NCBI GenBank assembly: GCA_033439685.1 | Contig: JAUEDM010000007.1 | Location: 1,116,001 to 1,180,000, forward strand | Source: Apodospora peruviana | Lineage: Eukaryota; Ascomycota; Sordariomycetes; Sordariales; Lasiosphaeriaceae | Direction of reading: 5' to 3' | DNA: 64,000 nucleotides | In this document: positions 45,402-55,880 of the stretch, piece by piece | Layout: the number at the start of each line of letters is the position of its first letter | Numbering within the stretch: position 1 is the stretch's first letter | Notes under the pieces: generated by a model | Seen by the model: only the letters and a program-made list of their open reading frames with translations | Told to the model about the DNA's origin: nothing | Database searches by the model: none | Translations under genes and position numbers: made by a program

Positions 45402-48125
45402 ATGAAGCGCAAGATATCGCCTGTCAGGGCAGGTGATGCCGGTCTTTCGGACTCGGGCTACACCCTGGACCAAGACCTGGGGTCCATCCATGGCCATCGG
45501 AAAAGACAGCCACAAACGTCCTGTGACTTCTGTCGACAAAAGAAGCTCAAGTGCGACAGGTTGCGACCCTGTTCCAGTTGTACGGCGCGAAGCAGACCTT
45601 GCCATGGTCCGCCAGGCGCCCAGCAGTCCCCCATTGGCACCGCGTCGACAGTCCACAGTCCTCATGCAGACGCCACTGGACATGAAATTTTGGAGCGGCT
45701 CCGAAAACTTGAGGAAGCAGTGTTTGGGAACTCCCCTGGAAGTCGTGGTGTCGACGGCTCTCCAAGCTGTCCAGAGCCGGGCGAGCCTCAGTCCACCACA
45801 GGCTTGGGTGGACAGGTTCTGGTTGCTAATAGCGAGCTCGACAACACTGATGCCTGCGGGTCGTTGGCATTGGTAAGTTAACACCCGTGCTTGAATACCC
45901 TCACCCTTTCGAGTGTAATCACGCTTCAGCGGTTGCTAAGAAAACGACATCATCGAACCAGGCAGGGGACCACTGCGATGCCATAACCTACCGCATCGCA
46001 CGCCCAGACCCTGTCTTGCCCACGACTTCCAAGACGGGCTTGCGCGACGTCTTCCCTGCTCAGACCATGCATCCAACCAAGCGTATATGGCTACCAAGTC
46101 AAGAAGGCAGTCTCGCGCTACTCGAAGACTTCCTCCGCGGCCAACATCTTTTCCTCGGCATCATCGATCCACACGCCACGCGCATGTTCATCAATAACGT
46201 CTACGCTTGTCTCCAGTCACCCGACAATCCAAAGGTCCGCACCGCTCGAGTCGCCCTTATCCTCGCCATTTCGGCGACAACGGCCTTCTTCTGGGACAAG
46301 AATGACCATGGGCTGACGTACCAGTTCAACTCGGAGGCCGACGCCGCCAGACGATCCATAATATGGCGCAAGAGCGTGTTGGATCTGCTCGACCAGGCGC
46401 GACGCGAGATGCTGCCGTGTCTCGAGGAGGTACAAGCGACGGTTATTCTCTCTGCGCTGGTGTCCCAGATGGAGGGCTGTCCGTCACGGTACCGCCGCCT
46501 GCAAGCCAGCGCTCTGGTGACGGCGCGCGAGCTCTGCATGCATCTGGTAGACGCTCCCGTCTCGAGTCCGCCGTGGGAAAATCTACCCGAGGATGTGCTG
46601 AAAGAAAGGGGTTACGAGGTGGAGGAGGACTCAGAAGCCATCCGGGAAGTCAAAAGGAGGGTCTGGTGGTATCTCGCCGGCACGGACTGGTAATTACCTA
46701 CCTTACCTACATGTAAGGCACTTGTGCTCTGTTTGTAACTGACCGAACTTGCATGACAGGCTTCTCTCCGTTATGGGCGGACCGCTCAACAGGACATACA
46801 CGGTGAATCCGCGACATATGAACGTCCGATACCCACGCAACATCAACGACGCCGACCTCGCCTCCATCGGCCCGCCACCACCGGACGGAACCGCCAGTAC
46901 ACCCAACACCAGCTCGGATCCTCCAACACAGTACACCCTCCATCTCCTCCGTATCCGCCTAGCCGAGATCTGCTACAAGATTGTCGACGCCCTGCAGCCG
47001 CTCAACAGCAGCCCTGCCACCCTCGGCATCGGAAACGGAAACGGAGGCGGGAACATTGAGCACCTCCCCTACGAACAAGTTCTCTACCTCAGCAATCTCT
47101 TCGACGACGCATTCGCCTCCTTCCCGCCGTCATTCAAGCAGGATGCGTCGGTGCCAGTACCAGCGTCCGTCTCGCTGGATGCGCGGTCGATGGCAAACAT
47201 CGATATACAACGCCGTGCGATCCTGCTCTTCTTTCACGCGCGCCGTGCCCGCCTGTTCCGGCCGTTTTTACACTATTACTCCACTCCTACCAATGGCATT
47301 AGCCGAGATCAGCGCTTCGACAAGTTCGCGTCAATTTGTCGGGTCTCGGCGCGGACGGTGCTGGGTCTTGCGTCGTCACTGCTCGGAGAGGATGATGGTT
47401 ATATCATGAAGGGGACACTAAACAGTAATGCTACCAATGAGAATCGGAGAAGACATGGAGCACACCTTGTCCATCGGAGCGGTGTTATCATCCTACACCT
47501 GTTCATGGCATGCGTCATTCTCGCGACCGATCCCACCTTTTTAGCTGGTGGAGGAGACAAGATGGATGCGGAAGCTCGGCGCGCTGAACTGGCCAACGCT
47601 TGTCATTTACTTCAAATTGCCGGTGAGAGGTCGGCTATGGCGCTGAGTCTGATGGAGAACTTGCTCGCTGTTCTTCAACGACACAAGGTACGCGTTGGCC
47701 ACGGAATGCAGGCGCAGACGGCGGCCGCAAGGCGAACGAAGCTGGCCGATTTTGGAATCCACATTGCGGACGACAGTACCATATCACGACAGGCGCCGCC
47801 CATTGCGGACACGAGCATAGAAATGATGGGCACGGAGCCGCCCGGCTTTGGGCAGTTCAATGGTACAGATACAAATACTATGAACTGGGACTCGATGGAA
47901 GTTCAGATGCAGGAGACACAACAACAGCAACAGCCACTTGTTGAAGGAAACTGGCAACCGGGACAGCAGCTCACTGATGAGCCACCGCTGCTGACAGGTC
48001 AGCCGCTAGACGGACTGTGGAAGGATCTCGTCGACACGGCTGCCGCGGCGGCGGGTGATAGGATTTCTGACGGCGTGTGGGATCAGATGTTTGCCGACTT
48101 GGATTACTTGATTGGGCCATCTTAA
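45402..48125 (+). CDS. Zn2Cys6 transcription factor
   Basis: Three exons (45402-45872, about 45941-46689, 46760-48125) give about 861 residues. The binuclear zinc cluster is CDFCRQKKLKCDRLRPCSSC plus a final Cys, residues 40-67, preceded by basic HRKRQ. A middle-homology (Fungal_trans) region follows, then Gln-rich low complexity near the C-terminus. The acceptor of intron 1 is uncertain: TTGCTAAG at 45940 keeps the frame, while the prettier CTTCAG before it does not. It is next to the peptide precursor gene and is the best candidate for its pathway regulator. Confidence 0.85.
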
Positions 48126-48324
48126 GGGATCAGGTTCTTCAGTTGTTCAGTAGTGTTAGATAAAAGTTTGGATTATTCAGAAGTTTAGGAGTACGAAACC
48201 GACAGTAAATTCTAATTCCAAGTCTATATTGATAGCTTCCCATTCCGATACTTCTATCTTATATATGGAAGGTACTTACATGTATTCACACCCTAGTCCA
48301 ATTCCCTTTTACCCATAGAAGAGC

Positions 48325-48966
48325 TCACTCCTCAGTCTCGACACTCTTTCCGGCAGAAGCCCAGACATAAGCCGGTTCAACATCGCGCTTGTCTTCCACA
48401 CTTTTCCCAGCAGAAGCCCAGACATAAGCCGGTTCAACATCGCGCTTGTCTTCCACACTTTTCCCAGCAGAAGCCCAGACGTACGCAGGTTCAACATCAC
48501 GCTTCCTCTCATCCGTCTCGACATTCTTAGCAGCCGAGGCCCAGACATACGCCGGTTCGACATCGCGCTTGTCCTCCACACTCTTACCGGCCGAGGCCCA
48601 GACGTACGCTGGCTCAACGACGTCACGCTTCTTGGCGTCAGCCTTGACGTTCTTGGCAGCGGAAGCCCAGACGTAGGCAGGCTCGACATCACGCTTCTCG
48701 TCGGCCTCGATATTCTTCGCAGCCGAAGCCCACACATAAGCGGGCTCAACGTCACGCTTCTTGGTGTCCTCCTCGACGCTCTTGCCAGCGGATGCCCACA
48801 CGTATGCGGGCTCGACGTCACGCTTCTGGCTGCCCTTCTTGCCAGCGGAAGCCCAAACATAGGCTGGTGCGGCGGCGGCGTCATCAGGCTGGGCGATTGC
48901 GGCGGCTGAGACGAGGAGGGGAAGGAGGAGGGCACCGAGGGTGATGGTTGCGGTGATGGTCTTCAT
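48325..48966 (-). CDS. repeat-containing secreted RiPP precursor (dikaritin-like)
   Basis: A single exon of 213 residues. A signal peptide (MKTITATITLGALLLPLLVS) is followed by nine imperfect repeats. Each contains PAYVWASA(G/A)K; the first eight end in Lys-Arg or Lys-Lys-Arg, a Kex2 site. Most repeats start with DVEP, which resembles dipeptidyl-peptidase spacers. The last full two-repeat block has two identical 57-base units. This is the layout of ustiloxin, phomopsin and asperipin precursors: signal peptide, repeated core, Kex2 sites and UstYa genes nearby. The YVW start of the core recalls phomopsin's YVI. The core peptide is inferred, with Tyr-Val-Trp the likely cross-linked part. A sex-pheromone precursor is the main alternative but lacks the usual Trp-Cys motifs. 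Confidence 0.88.
   Translation of the reverse strand: MKTITATITLGALLLPLLVSAAAIAQPDDAAAAPAYVWASAGKKGSQKRDVEPAYVWASAGKSVEEDTKKRDVEPAYVWASAAKNIEADEKRDVEPAYVWASAAKNVKADAKKRDVVEPAYVWASAGKSVEDKRDVEPAYVWASAAKNVETDERKRDVEPAYVWASAGKSVEDKRDVEPAYVWASAGKSVEDKRDVEPAYVWASAGKSVETEE
48343..48866 (-). repeat. nine-unit coding tandem repeat of the precursor
   Basis: Units are about 57-66 bases (19-22 codons). Two neighbouring units at about 48358-48471 are identical at the DNA level; the others differ at synonymous and spacer positions. This points to recent unit duplication over an older array. Confidence 0.85.
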
Positions 48967-49445
48967 TTTGGTGGTTGGTTGGTTGGTTGGTTGGTGGTTG
49001 GTGTGGTTGATAGTAGGTGGATAAAAAGGTAAGAAGAGAAGAAGTGGTGCTGCGTTGAGTGTGTGTGGTACTCGATCGCCAAAGAGACTTTAAGGAGAGT
49101 GAAGATTGGTTTGGAGTCTCGTATTGATGATGGTTTCTGTGCGTGTGCAGACTGAATCTTCGAGACAATGACACAGAGGTCGACAAAGGCTTTATAAGTT
49201 GGCAATGGTTAGGCCGTGCTTCATGTCAACGGCCCCATCACGTTCTATGATTAACGGCACGGACAGCCAAGCTGTCGTTGAGTTCGGGACTTGTTAGGGC
49301 CAGACCGCATGGAAATTGGAAAAAGCATAATGAAAAAGCATAATCCCATCTCAATGGCGCAGTATCAACAGCCTTCTGGGCCACATATCGCATGGACAGA
49401 CCAGGGCAGGTGGCTGCTGCTATACTGGCCCTGGTCGCTTTAACT

Positions 49446-49675
49446 TACACCATTCCACGGTAAATAGTATCCATCGAGTACTTTACAAGGATCCTCGTCC
49501 GTGATCTCTCAGGCTCCTGGTAAACATCCTGGAAATGCCCCATTTAAGCACCCAAAAGATGCCCTGTAAATGCCGTTTCAAGCCCTAGCAGCCGTTTGCA
49601 GAAGAAGTTACAGACAAAGGTTTCACAGGGCTTTGAGAAGTACACGATGGCTAGTATTTACCGTGGAATGGTGTA
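49446..49675. mobile_element. MITE, Tc1/mariner-like, TA target duplication
   Basis: Terminal inverted repeats of about 37 bases begin CACCATTCCACGGTAAATA at 49448 and end with the complement at 49673. They differ at only a few inner positions. A TA dinucleotide flanks both sides. The interior of about 150 bases has no coding capacity. This fits a non-autonomous Tc1/mariner element. Confidence 0.8.
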
Positions 49676-50934
49676 CAATAGGCTCAAGTAAGCCCTTATT
49701 ACCAAGCATCTGTCAAAACCAGTAGGCTACAGCTCACGAGCATAGCTTAGAGCGGTGCGCCGCATCAGGCCTGCTGCTCCGTGAATTATGTAGGTGGGGC
49801 GGTGAGTCCCTAATTTCCGAATCGATGCTCATACTGCCCCCTGAGATCCCGTATGAAGTGCCCTTCCGTGTTTACCAACATGAAGCAAACCTATATCTGT
49901 TCAACGGCCATATTGTAACAGGTAGAAGGCGATCATGGAGGATTCGTTGTTACAGAGAATTAAGTCAATGACCGGGGGCCCTTGGATACCCACCGCACCG
50001 GGTTTGCAAATGAATGGTGTGTTGGGATACAAGAAACTCACATGGGTAAAGTCCAAGCTGTTTATTATCGGTCTCGGTTATCCCGCCGGCTTCAAAAACC
50101 AGGATGTATATCCAGGCCCTAATCTAAGAAATAGGTGGGCTTTTGCGGCGAAGTGTGACGTATTAAGGATCTTAAACTCGATCAGAACACTGGCTTGCGG
50201 CGTGGCGTGTGAGATGGGCCTCGTGAACCAGTAGAGTCAGCTTTTAATGATTTGTGTGGTTACTTGTGCGTCTTGGTAAGCTGCATGTGGACGTAGTAAG
50301 GGATAAAGGTTGTGTGGTTTTGAGGCGCCGTTGCTTGTGATAGAGGTTAACTCTACGACACTACGAGACGTGTGGCTGAAGATGAAAATTCGGTCCGACC
50401 AGTCAAGTCCTAGTCGACACTGATACTACCTTGCCTCGTCCCATGTCCGGTGGCTACCTCCTGAAGGCTGACTTGATGAGGAATCATGTAGCGGGCGCCT
50501 CTAGATCTGATGGAGCCCGGCATCCTGCATATACAAAGTTTCCAAGTACCACTAGTGTAATCCCGTATGGGATAACTCAATATCTCAAGCTCTGGCTCGT
50601 CTCGGTCAACTTGCCGCCGGGTTGGTTTATACCACGTGTCGAACCCCCGGCACGAACCAATCCGCCAAATGAGCGGTCGAGAGGCACAGGTTGACAAGTT
50701 GGGGGCGGTGTTCACAGCGTTCAGGGGTGAGGGAGCTTTCCTGGCACAGTAAACATTAAACTGTTCAGCCTCGATTGAGGCACAGCGCATCAGAGATCGC
50801 TGTAAGGGAAGCCCTGGTTAACCCCTATTACCAAGTTTGTTCTAGACCTGGATGAATCGAAGAAGTCAGGATAGGGTCGGTAGATTTGTCATTAGGGCAA
50901 GTGCTGTAGTTATGGGGTTTGTTGGTCAATCATT

Positions 50935-51000
50935 AACACAAGTGGGATTCGAACTCGTGGGCTTGAAAGCGACACGGTGTTATAATCAAAGATTTAACAA
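50935..51000 (-). other. tRNA-like fragment
   Basis: On the minus strand the stretch contains a T-arm word GTTCGAATCCCA preceded by TTATAACACCG. The D-arm and acceptor pairing of a full tRNA could not be found. It resembles the 3' half of a tRNA or a tRNA-derived element. Confidence 0.3.
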
Positions 51001-51099
51001 GAAGAAAAACCAAAGAATCGATCATCGACCCTGCTACTATAGTAACTCCTATAGGACTTAGCTCGTAAGGGTCTCCTAATTTTTCATCTTAACCGACCA

Positions 51100-51150
51100 C
51101 AGATGGGACTCGAACGCATAGGCTCAAGAGCCATCGCATCTATGGCGGAG
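51100..51150 (-). other. second tRNA-like fragment
   Basis: The minus strand carries GTTCGAGTCCCA preceded by GGCTCTTGAGCC. The layout matches the fragment near 50950 (GCTTTCAAGCC before the T-arm). No acceptor stem was found, so it is probably tRNA-derived rather than a working tRNA. Confidence 0.3.
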
Positions 51151-51167
51151 GATAAGCGACCGCTACT

Positions 51168-51612
51168 TGTTACGAACCCTGATTGGATGACCAGGTGAGG
51201 GCAATCCCGAGCCTATCATAGGAAGTACTCTGAGGGGCACAAAAGTCTTGGCACAGAGCAGTCGTGCTCTGTGCGCTCTGTGGCTTCATGACAGATAGAA
51301 CAGAGCAGCTATGTTCTGTGTGCTCCGCTGCTCTGTTACAGAGCCAACAGAGCAGCGCTTCTCATTGGTCGTAGTAATTCTATATAGTCGCGAGAGTCTG
51401 GCGCTCTCTGGAGAGGATTTATTACGGCAGTAATCAATACAAGTACTTTGGCAATGGTTGTTGTGTCAACTGCGCATCTTGTGTGTTCTTTGGAACCGAT
51501 ACTCTTGTGATTACCCCCTACCTAAGACCTAACCCCTTTGTGGCTCTGTGGGGCAACAGACACTCTTGTGGTTCTTGTGTTGTCAAGGACACCCATAGAC
51601 AGGTTTGTTACA
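51168..51612. mobile_element. probable solo LTR (or TIR element)
   Basis: A 445-base unit starts TGTTACGAACC and ends GGTTTGTTACA, near-perfect inverted termini with TG...CA ends. A TATA-like box (CTATATAG) lies near 51391, as in LTR promoters. It also holds an internal hairpin built on CAGAGCA/TGCTCTG. No clear target-site duplication was found, so the exact ends and class are tentative. Confidence 0.45.
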
Positions 51613-51989
51613 GTACAGGATAGAAGGGTGCGTACTGGTTTAACGTAGCGACTAATACAACCTTATGTAACTTTTAACGTATCGTTAAGCTAATCTAGGT
51701 CTAGCTTAGTGGTTTTAAACCATTATGGAATTCTTAACCGTTATAAAACTGTCTAACCGTTAGAAATATTACAACATACTTTAACTAAGCAACGGTTATA
51801 AGTCCCTAGGCACCCCTATAATGTATATGTATGCGTGACATCATAATGAGGCGATATCAACCATAAAATAAGACAACAGGAACTTCTACTTAACGAGGGT
51901 CTCTTTTCCCAAGTACATATTATCACACCTACTCTACTCATCTAGATACCATTCGGTCGTTTATTATCTCACAAGTCAAGCCAGGCAGA

Positions 51990-52934
51990 TTACTTCTGCT
52001 CAGGAACCCATGCGTCCCGTCTCGTAAAGATGTTCAGTCCAACCTTGCGTCCCTTCTTGACCGGCATCCCAGCATGCCAGACTCCGGGATGGCCCGTCCC
52101 ATTGGGATACAGGTTCTCCCAGAAGACAGCGTTTCCCACAATGGGCTTGAATGCCACACCGCCCACACCACTGTCGTCCTCGCAGTCGATGAACTCGCAC
52201 CATTTCTGCGGGAACATGCCCTCGTAGTGCGGGAACTGCGTGGCTCCGCCCTGGCACTCAGTCTTGCCTCCTAGCTCGCCATCGTCACAGGCGAGATAGA
52301 CAAAGAATGTGGACAGGCGCGGGTTCGCCATGCCGGCAAACCAGTCAAAGTGCGGGCGGAAGTGGTCGCCGACGGCGTACTTGACCACCTGGATGTCCTC
52401 GAGCCGGTTGCGCGGCAGGTAGCCCTGAAAGTCGACGGAGCGCTGCTCGATGCACTGCACCACCGGATCGTCGGGCAGCACGGCCGACATGCTCGACCGG
52501 ATCTCGGTGTCGTACGCCTCGAGGGTGTAGCCCTTGGAGACGGGCGACCTTCTGTAGTACGGCACGGCCAGGTGCAGCAGGTAGCTGATTTCCTCGGAGG
52601 TGAGGTAGTTCTCCACGTAGATGATCAGGGGATCAGTCGAGAAGATGTGTGTTTTTGGTGCGTGGTCGGGGCAGCCTGCTGCGTATCTGGTGGCTATCTG
52701 CTCAGGGTCCGTCGCAGGCGGTTTTGCTGATGTTGCGGTTCCATTGTTGTGTGTGTTTGTGATCGTTTGGGAGGTGTAGAAAGAGTTGAATGAATCCAAT
52801 ATGAAGTCGATGAGATCCTGTCGCTGGAAATAGCATGCGGATAATAGCAATGGAAGGAGGAGAAGCAACGAAAGCGAGGAGGATATGGACGGCTGCTTCT
52901 GAGGCGCTGCTTTGGGAGGGTTTGATCTGGCCAT
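51990..52934 (-). CDS. prolyl-4-hydroxylase-like Fe(II)/2-oxoglutarate dioxygenase
   Basis: A single exon of 314 residues from the ATG at 52934. The frame is open further upstream but that part looks like leader. An N-terminal signal-anchor (SLLLLLPLLLS) points to the ER lumen. Iron ligands are HFD (about 197-199) and the distal His in WHAGM (about 284), with Lys for 2-oxoglutarate in KKGRKVG. The domain matches P4Hc. In this context it may hydroxylate a residue of the precursor peptide, although general fungal P4H-like proteins also exist outside clusters. Confidence 0.82.
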   Translation of the reverse strand: MARSNPPKAAPQKQPSISSSLSLLLLLPLLLSACYFQRQDLIDFILDSFNSFYTSQTITNTHNNGTATSAKPPATDPEQIATRYAAGCPDHAPKTHIFSTDPLIIYVENYLTSEEISYLLHLAVPYYRRSPVSKGYTLEAYDTEIRSSMSAVLPDDPVVQCIEQRSVDFQGYLPRNRLEDIQVVKYAVGDHFRPHFDWFAGMANPRLSTFFVYLACDDGELGGKTECQGGATQFPHYEGMFPQKWCEFIDCEDDSGVGGVAFKPIVGNAVFWENLYPNGTGHPGVWHAGMPVKKGRKVGLNIFTRRDAWVPEQK

Positions 52935-53734
52935 TGGAATCGGGTGGTTGTTTTGGCGGTGACAGCGAAATCGAGGTAATTTACCAATTGAGGAGAGAGA
53001 TGGACTGAATGGTTTGCCGTCGGTGCATAGACGAATGTCTTCTCGAATCAGGGCAGGAGAAGAACTGACATGATTTATGTTTGACTGTCTGGTCTCTGAA
53101 GGTCGCGCCCCGATTGTGCAATGCGTTTCCCCGACATGACAACTGCGCAGATATTCAACATGATATAAGCTCAATCACAACCAGGTTTCAGGTTTTGCGG
53201 TTGGATGGCGTGGGGCTGGGCACGAAAAACTTTGGGAAAAGAAGTACGGAGTACGGCGCAGTTCTCTCCTACGGATCGGGTACATGTGCCACGAACCACC
53301 TCCTTGTTTAGTTTTCGGCATCATATTTACATACTCCCTCGTTTTAGTGGCTTACACTTGGAACTTCTCAGATAGTTAGGGACGGTTGAAACAACTGCAG
53401 TGGCGAGGGCCCTTGTCCATAACACAATAAAGCACTGGCTGTTGAGTTCCCACTAGCTTTGCTATTCGGTTATGACCGAACCGAACTGGCATCCCCGTAA
53501 CATCCACCTGCGCCTCCTGGTTATAGATATGTTACTGCAGAAATACAGGCCCAGGCGCATTCCAAGCAATTACGGTTGGTAAAGCGCGAGAAAGCCAGAG
53601 GTTTCCCAGACGCAGGATAGAAGATAGAACAAGCTGCACGCGTGCTGAAGCAGTTGATCTGAAGTCCTCCTCTACCCACTCACAGAGTCTGTTCTTCATT
53701 TCACTTCCATCACACATCACGTATCTTAACCTCG
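52935..53734. promoter_or_regulatory. divergent promoter of P4H-like and UstYa-like genes
   Basis: An 800-base gap between genes read apart. Part of the left end may be the P4H leader. No other gene supported. Confidence 0.45.
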
Positions 53735-54673
53735 ATGAGTTCTTCAAGTGGCTCGCATTCACCCTCATCGTCCCGGTTTTCTACAGCAATGGACGAGGAT
53801 AAACAGTACCTCCTTAGGGACGGCATGTCGTCTAACAGTAACTTGTTTTCGAGACCATCCAAACGCAACCAGTTCTTCAACTGGAATGTCACCTTGCTCC
53901 TTGCCAACATTTTGATCCTTCTCGCCGGGTTGGCTGTATGGGTTCGTGTCAACGACCTTCTTAACGGCTTAAAATGTGATCCCAGAGAAGACGTGTTTGA
54001 GCCCGATCGTGAGTACCTTGGTCATCTTGTTGTCAATCCCTTCGGAAGCACTGCTTTGCTTACCATACCATACCATACCATATCTCCAGTCTTTTTCGAT
54101 ACGCCCGTTACATTCCAACCACACTCATATCTCGGCGGGAAACCCAACGAAGAGACCAACGAAGCATGGGAGAGGCTTCAACCCCCCGGCGACGGCATTG
54201 TCGAGATCCCAAACCACCTGACCGGTAACCTCCCCGCCAGTCTCCCAGCGCCGAACAACCCCGACGAGGCAAAGGTCTACGGCGTTTCCATGTTCCACCA
54301 ACTGCACTGCCTGAACTTCCTCCGCTACGCCTACTATCCAGACACGGTCGTCGACTTTCCTCCCGATGAGGTCGAGTTCCACCGCGATCACTGCCTCGAC
54401 TATATCCGCCAAGCTCTCATGTGCGCCGGCGACTTCACCCTGGAGCCCCTGACCGAAGTGGGCATCAACGGAATGGGCGCAACGCACAAGTGCCGCAACT
54501 ACGAGAGGATGTTCAGCTGGGCGTATGAGCACCGCTCTGACAAGGTCAAGGGTTCGGGATACACGGGCGGCCGAGTTACGCACACTCCCGGCCATCGAAA
54601 TGACTTTTCGGAGGAGGGCAAAGATAGCAGCAGCATCGTGCATGCGCATTCGCATGGTGGCCAAGGCCACTAG
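53735..54673 (+). CDS. DUF3328 / UstYa-like oxidase 1
   Basis: A membrane segment near residues 48-68 precedes the DUF3328 domain. Both signature motifs are present: HQLHC (about 160-165) and HRDHCLDYIRQ. An intron from 54009 to 54089 (GTGAGT donor, CTCCAG acceptor) is likely; it is 81 bases with no stop, so the unspliced frame is also open (312 against 285 residues). UstYa-family proteins install oxidative cross-links in dikaritin peptides, probably as copper or metal oxidases in the secretory pathway. The His-rich tail (HAHSHGGQGH) is an extra feature of this copy. Confidence 0.87.
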   Translation: MSSSSGSHSPSSSRFSTAMDEDKQYLLRDGMSSNSNLFSRPSKRNQFFNWNVTLLLANILILLAGLAVWVRVNDLLNGLKCDPREDVFEPDREYLGHLVVNPFGSTALLTIPYHTISPVFFDTPVTFQPHSYLGGKPNEETNEAWERLQPPGDGIVEIPNHLTGNLPASLPAPNNPDEAKVYGVSMFHQLHCLNFLRYAYYPDTVVDFPPDEVEFHRDHCLDYIRQALMCAGDFTLEPLTEVGINGMGATHKCRNYERMFSWAYEHRSDKVKGSGYTGGRVTHTPGHRNDFSEEGKDSSSIVHAHSHGGQGH

Positions 54674-55262
54674 TTAATAATTCTCGTTGTCTGTATTGGT
54701 ACCTTGGTTGCTTTCTTTACATGGATGCCGGTTGTGGACCGCTGCATCTTGCCATCATGTTTCTATTCCAGTCCCGGCAAAACTTCCATATCAATACCAT
54801 ATACTGTTTTCTCCTGTATCTCTGAACCAACGGCATATCGAATGGAAAAGAGAACCCCAATTTTAGTGTGTTTTGATATTAGCCTGTTCCAATTCCCGGG
54901 GCACTGGGGGCTGGCGTGCCCGGAATAGGGAGGTACCGTGCCTGTTTTCTGCACATGCAATCATGCACCGCCACTCTGGGCAGGGTTCACTCTTCTGCTC
55001 GCCTGAATGCTTGCATGGCTCTTACCGCTATCCTTCCTACTGTAGCTTTGTGGTCCAGATAAGGCCTCTGCCAAGTAGGGTAGGTAGGTATGTCTTGTAT
55101 AAACATCCAAGCTTCTTCCTTCCATTGCTCAGTGTTTCGTTCCCTAGACAATAGACACTTCAGAGCATATCAACCTCCAATCTGTCCGGCAAACCCAATA
55201 ATCGACCATACCATCACCAGCTCACAAACATCAGAAACAACGCCCACCTCTCTTCTGCAAAT
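54674..55262. other. intergenic
   Basis: 3' flank of UstYa-like 1 and promoter of the GNAT. Nothing else recognised. Confidence 0.45.
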
Positions 55263-55880
55263 ATGACGGACCAAAACTTTTATATCGAGACCCCTCGTCT
55301 CTACATCTCCCACCTCATCCCCGAAAACGATGCCCACTGCGACTTCATCGTCACATTGTACAACACGCCGGAGTTCATCACCTCGATCGGCGGCACCCCT
55401 ACCAGCATCACCACGCGCAAATCCGCGCGGGCCATGCTGGCCGGCCACGTCCGCGACACACATGCCCGCCTCGGCTATGGAACCTACCTCGTCAGCCTGA
55501 AGGACCCTGCGTCTCCGGGCCTGACTTCGTCAACCCCCATTGGTACTGTTGGGCTCATGCGCGGCGAGGAGCCCAACTGCTACACTGCGCCAGACCTTGG
55601 ATTCGCCATCCTGACCGAGCACATGCGTAAAGGCTACACCAAGGAGGCCTCGCAGGCGTTGATTGACTATGTCGACAGTGAGCTTGGGATCAAAGATGTG
55701 TTGGGTCTGCATAACCCCGAGAATACGGCGTCGTCGGCCGTGTTCAGGAGCCTGGGGTTTGAGGACCGCGGGTTGCGGTCGCTCAAGGTATTTGGCGGTG
55801 TTTTGGGGCAAGTTTGGACGAAGCCTGGGATGGAAAGTGATTTGAGTGTGTACGGGTTGCCGTCGGAGACGGCGGCTTGA
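55263..55880 (+). CDS. GNAT family N-acetyltransferase (RimJ/RimL type)
   Basis: A single exon of 205 residues. It starts TPRLYISHLIPEND, the usual start of GNAT_3 proteins, has a motif-A region (LGFAILTEHMRKGYTKEA) with the pyrophosphate-binding turn, and ends with NTASSAVFRSLGFE of motif B. It transfers acetyl from acetyl-CoA to an amine. In the peptide cluster it might cap the N-terminus of the core or protect the producer; both are inference. It sits between UstYa-like 1 and UstYa-like 2. Confidence 0.85.
   Translation: MTDQNFYIETPRLYISHLIPENDAHCDFIVTLYNTPEFITSIGGTPTSITTRKSARAMLAGHVRDTHARLGYGTYLVSLKDPASPGLTSSTPIGTVGLMRGEEPNCYTAPDLGFAILTEHMRKGYTKEASQALIDYVDSELGIKDVLGLHNPENTASSAVFRSLGFEDRGLRSLKVFGGVLGQVWTKPGMESDLSVYGLPSETAA

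Larger units (their letters stand above)
48967..51989. other. 3 kb gene-poor region with transposon remains
   Basis: A (CCAA)n tract (minus sense) directly precedes the precursor ATG at about 48970-49003. A MITE, tRNA-like pieces and a probable solo LTR follow and are listed separately. Frames at 49935-50234 and 50431-50694 show no domain. The stretch 51613-51900 is AT-rich and TpA-rich, suggesting RIP decay. Confidence 0.6.

Noticed and set aside
48343..48866. CRISPR-like array
   Set aside because: Repeats are in frame, code for protein and have no unique spacers.
48325..48966. Alpha-pheromone precursor reading of the repeat gene
   Set aside because: Kex2 repeats fit, but the Trp-Cys pheromone core is absent and three UstYa genes lie nearby. 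Kept only as an alternative.
49935..50234. 99-residue open frame in the transposon-rich gap
   Set aside because: No signal, domain or splice support; surrounding DNA is repeat-like.
52935..53174. 80-residue N-terminal extension of the P4H-like protein
   Set aside because: The extension lacks a targeting signal, and the internal ATG directly precedes the signal-anchor.
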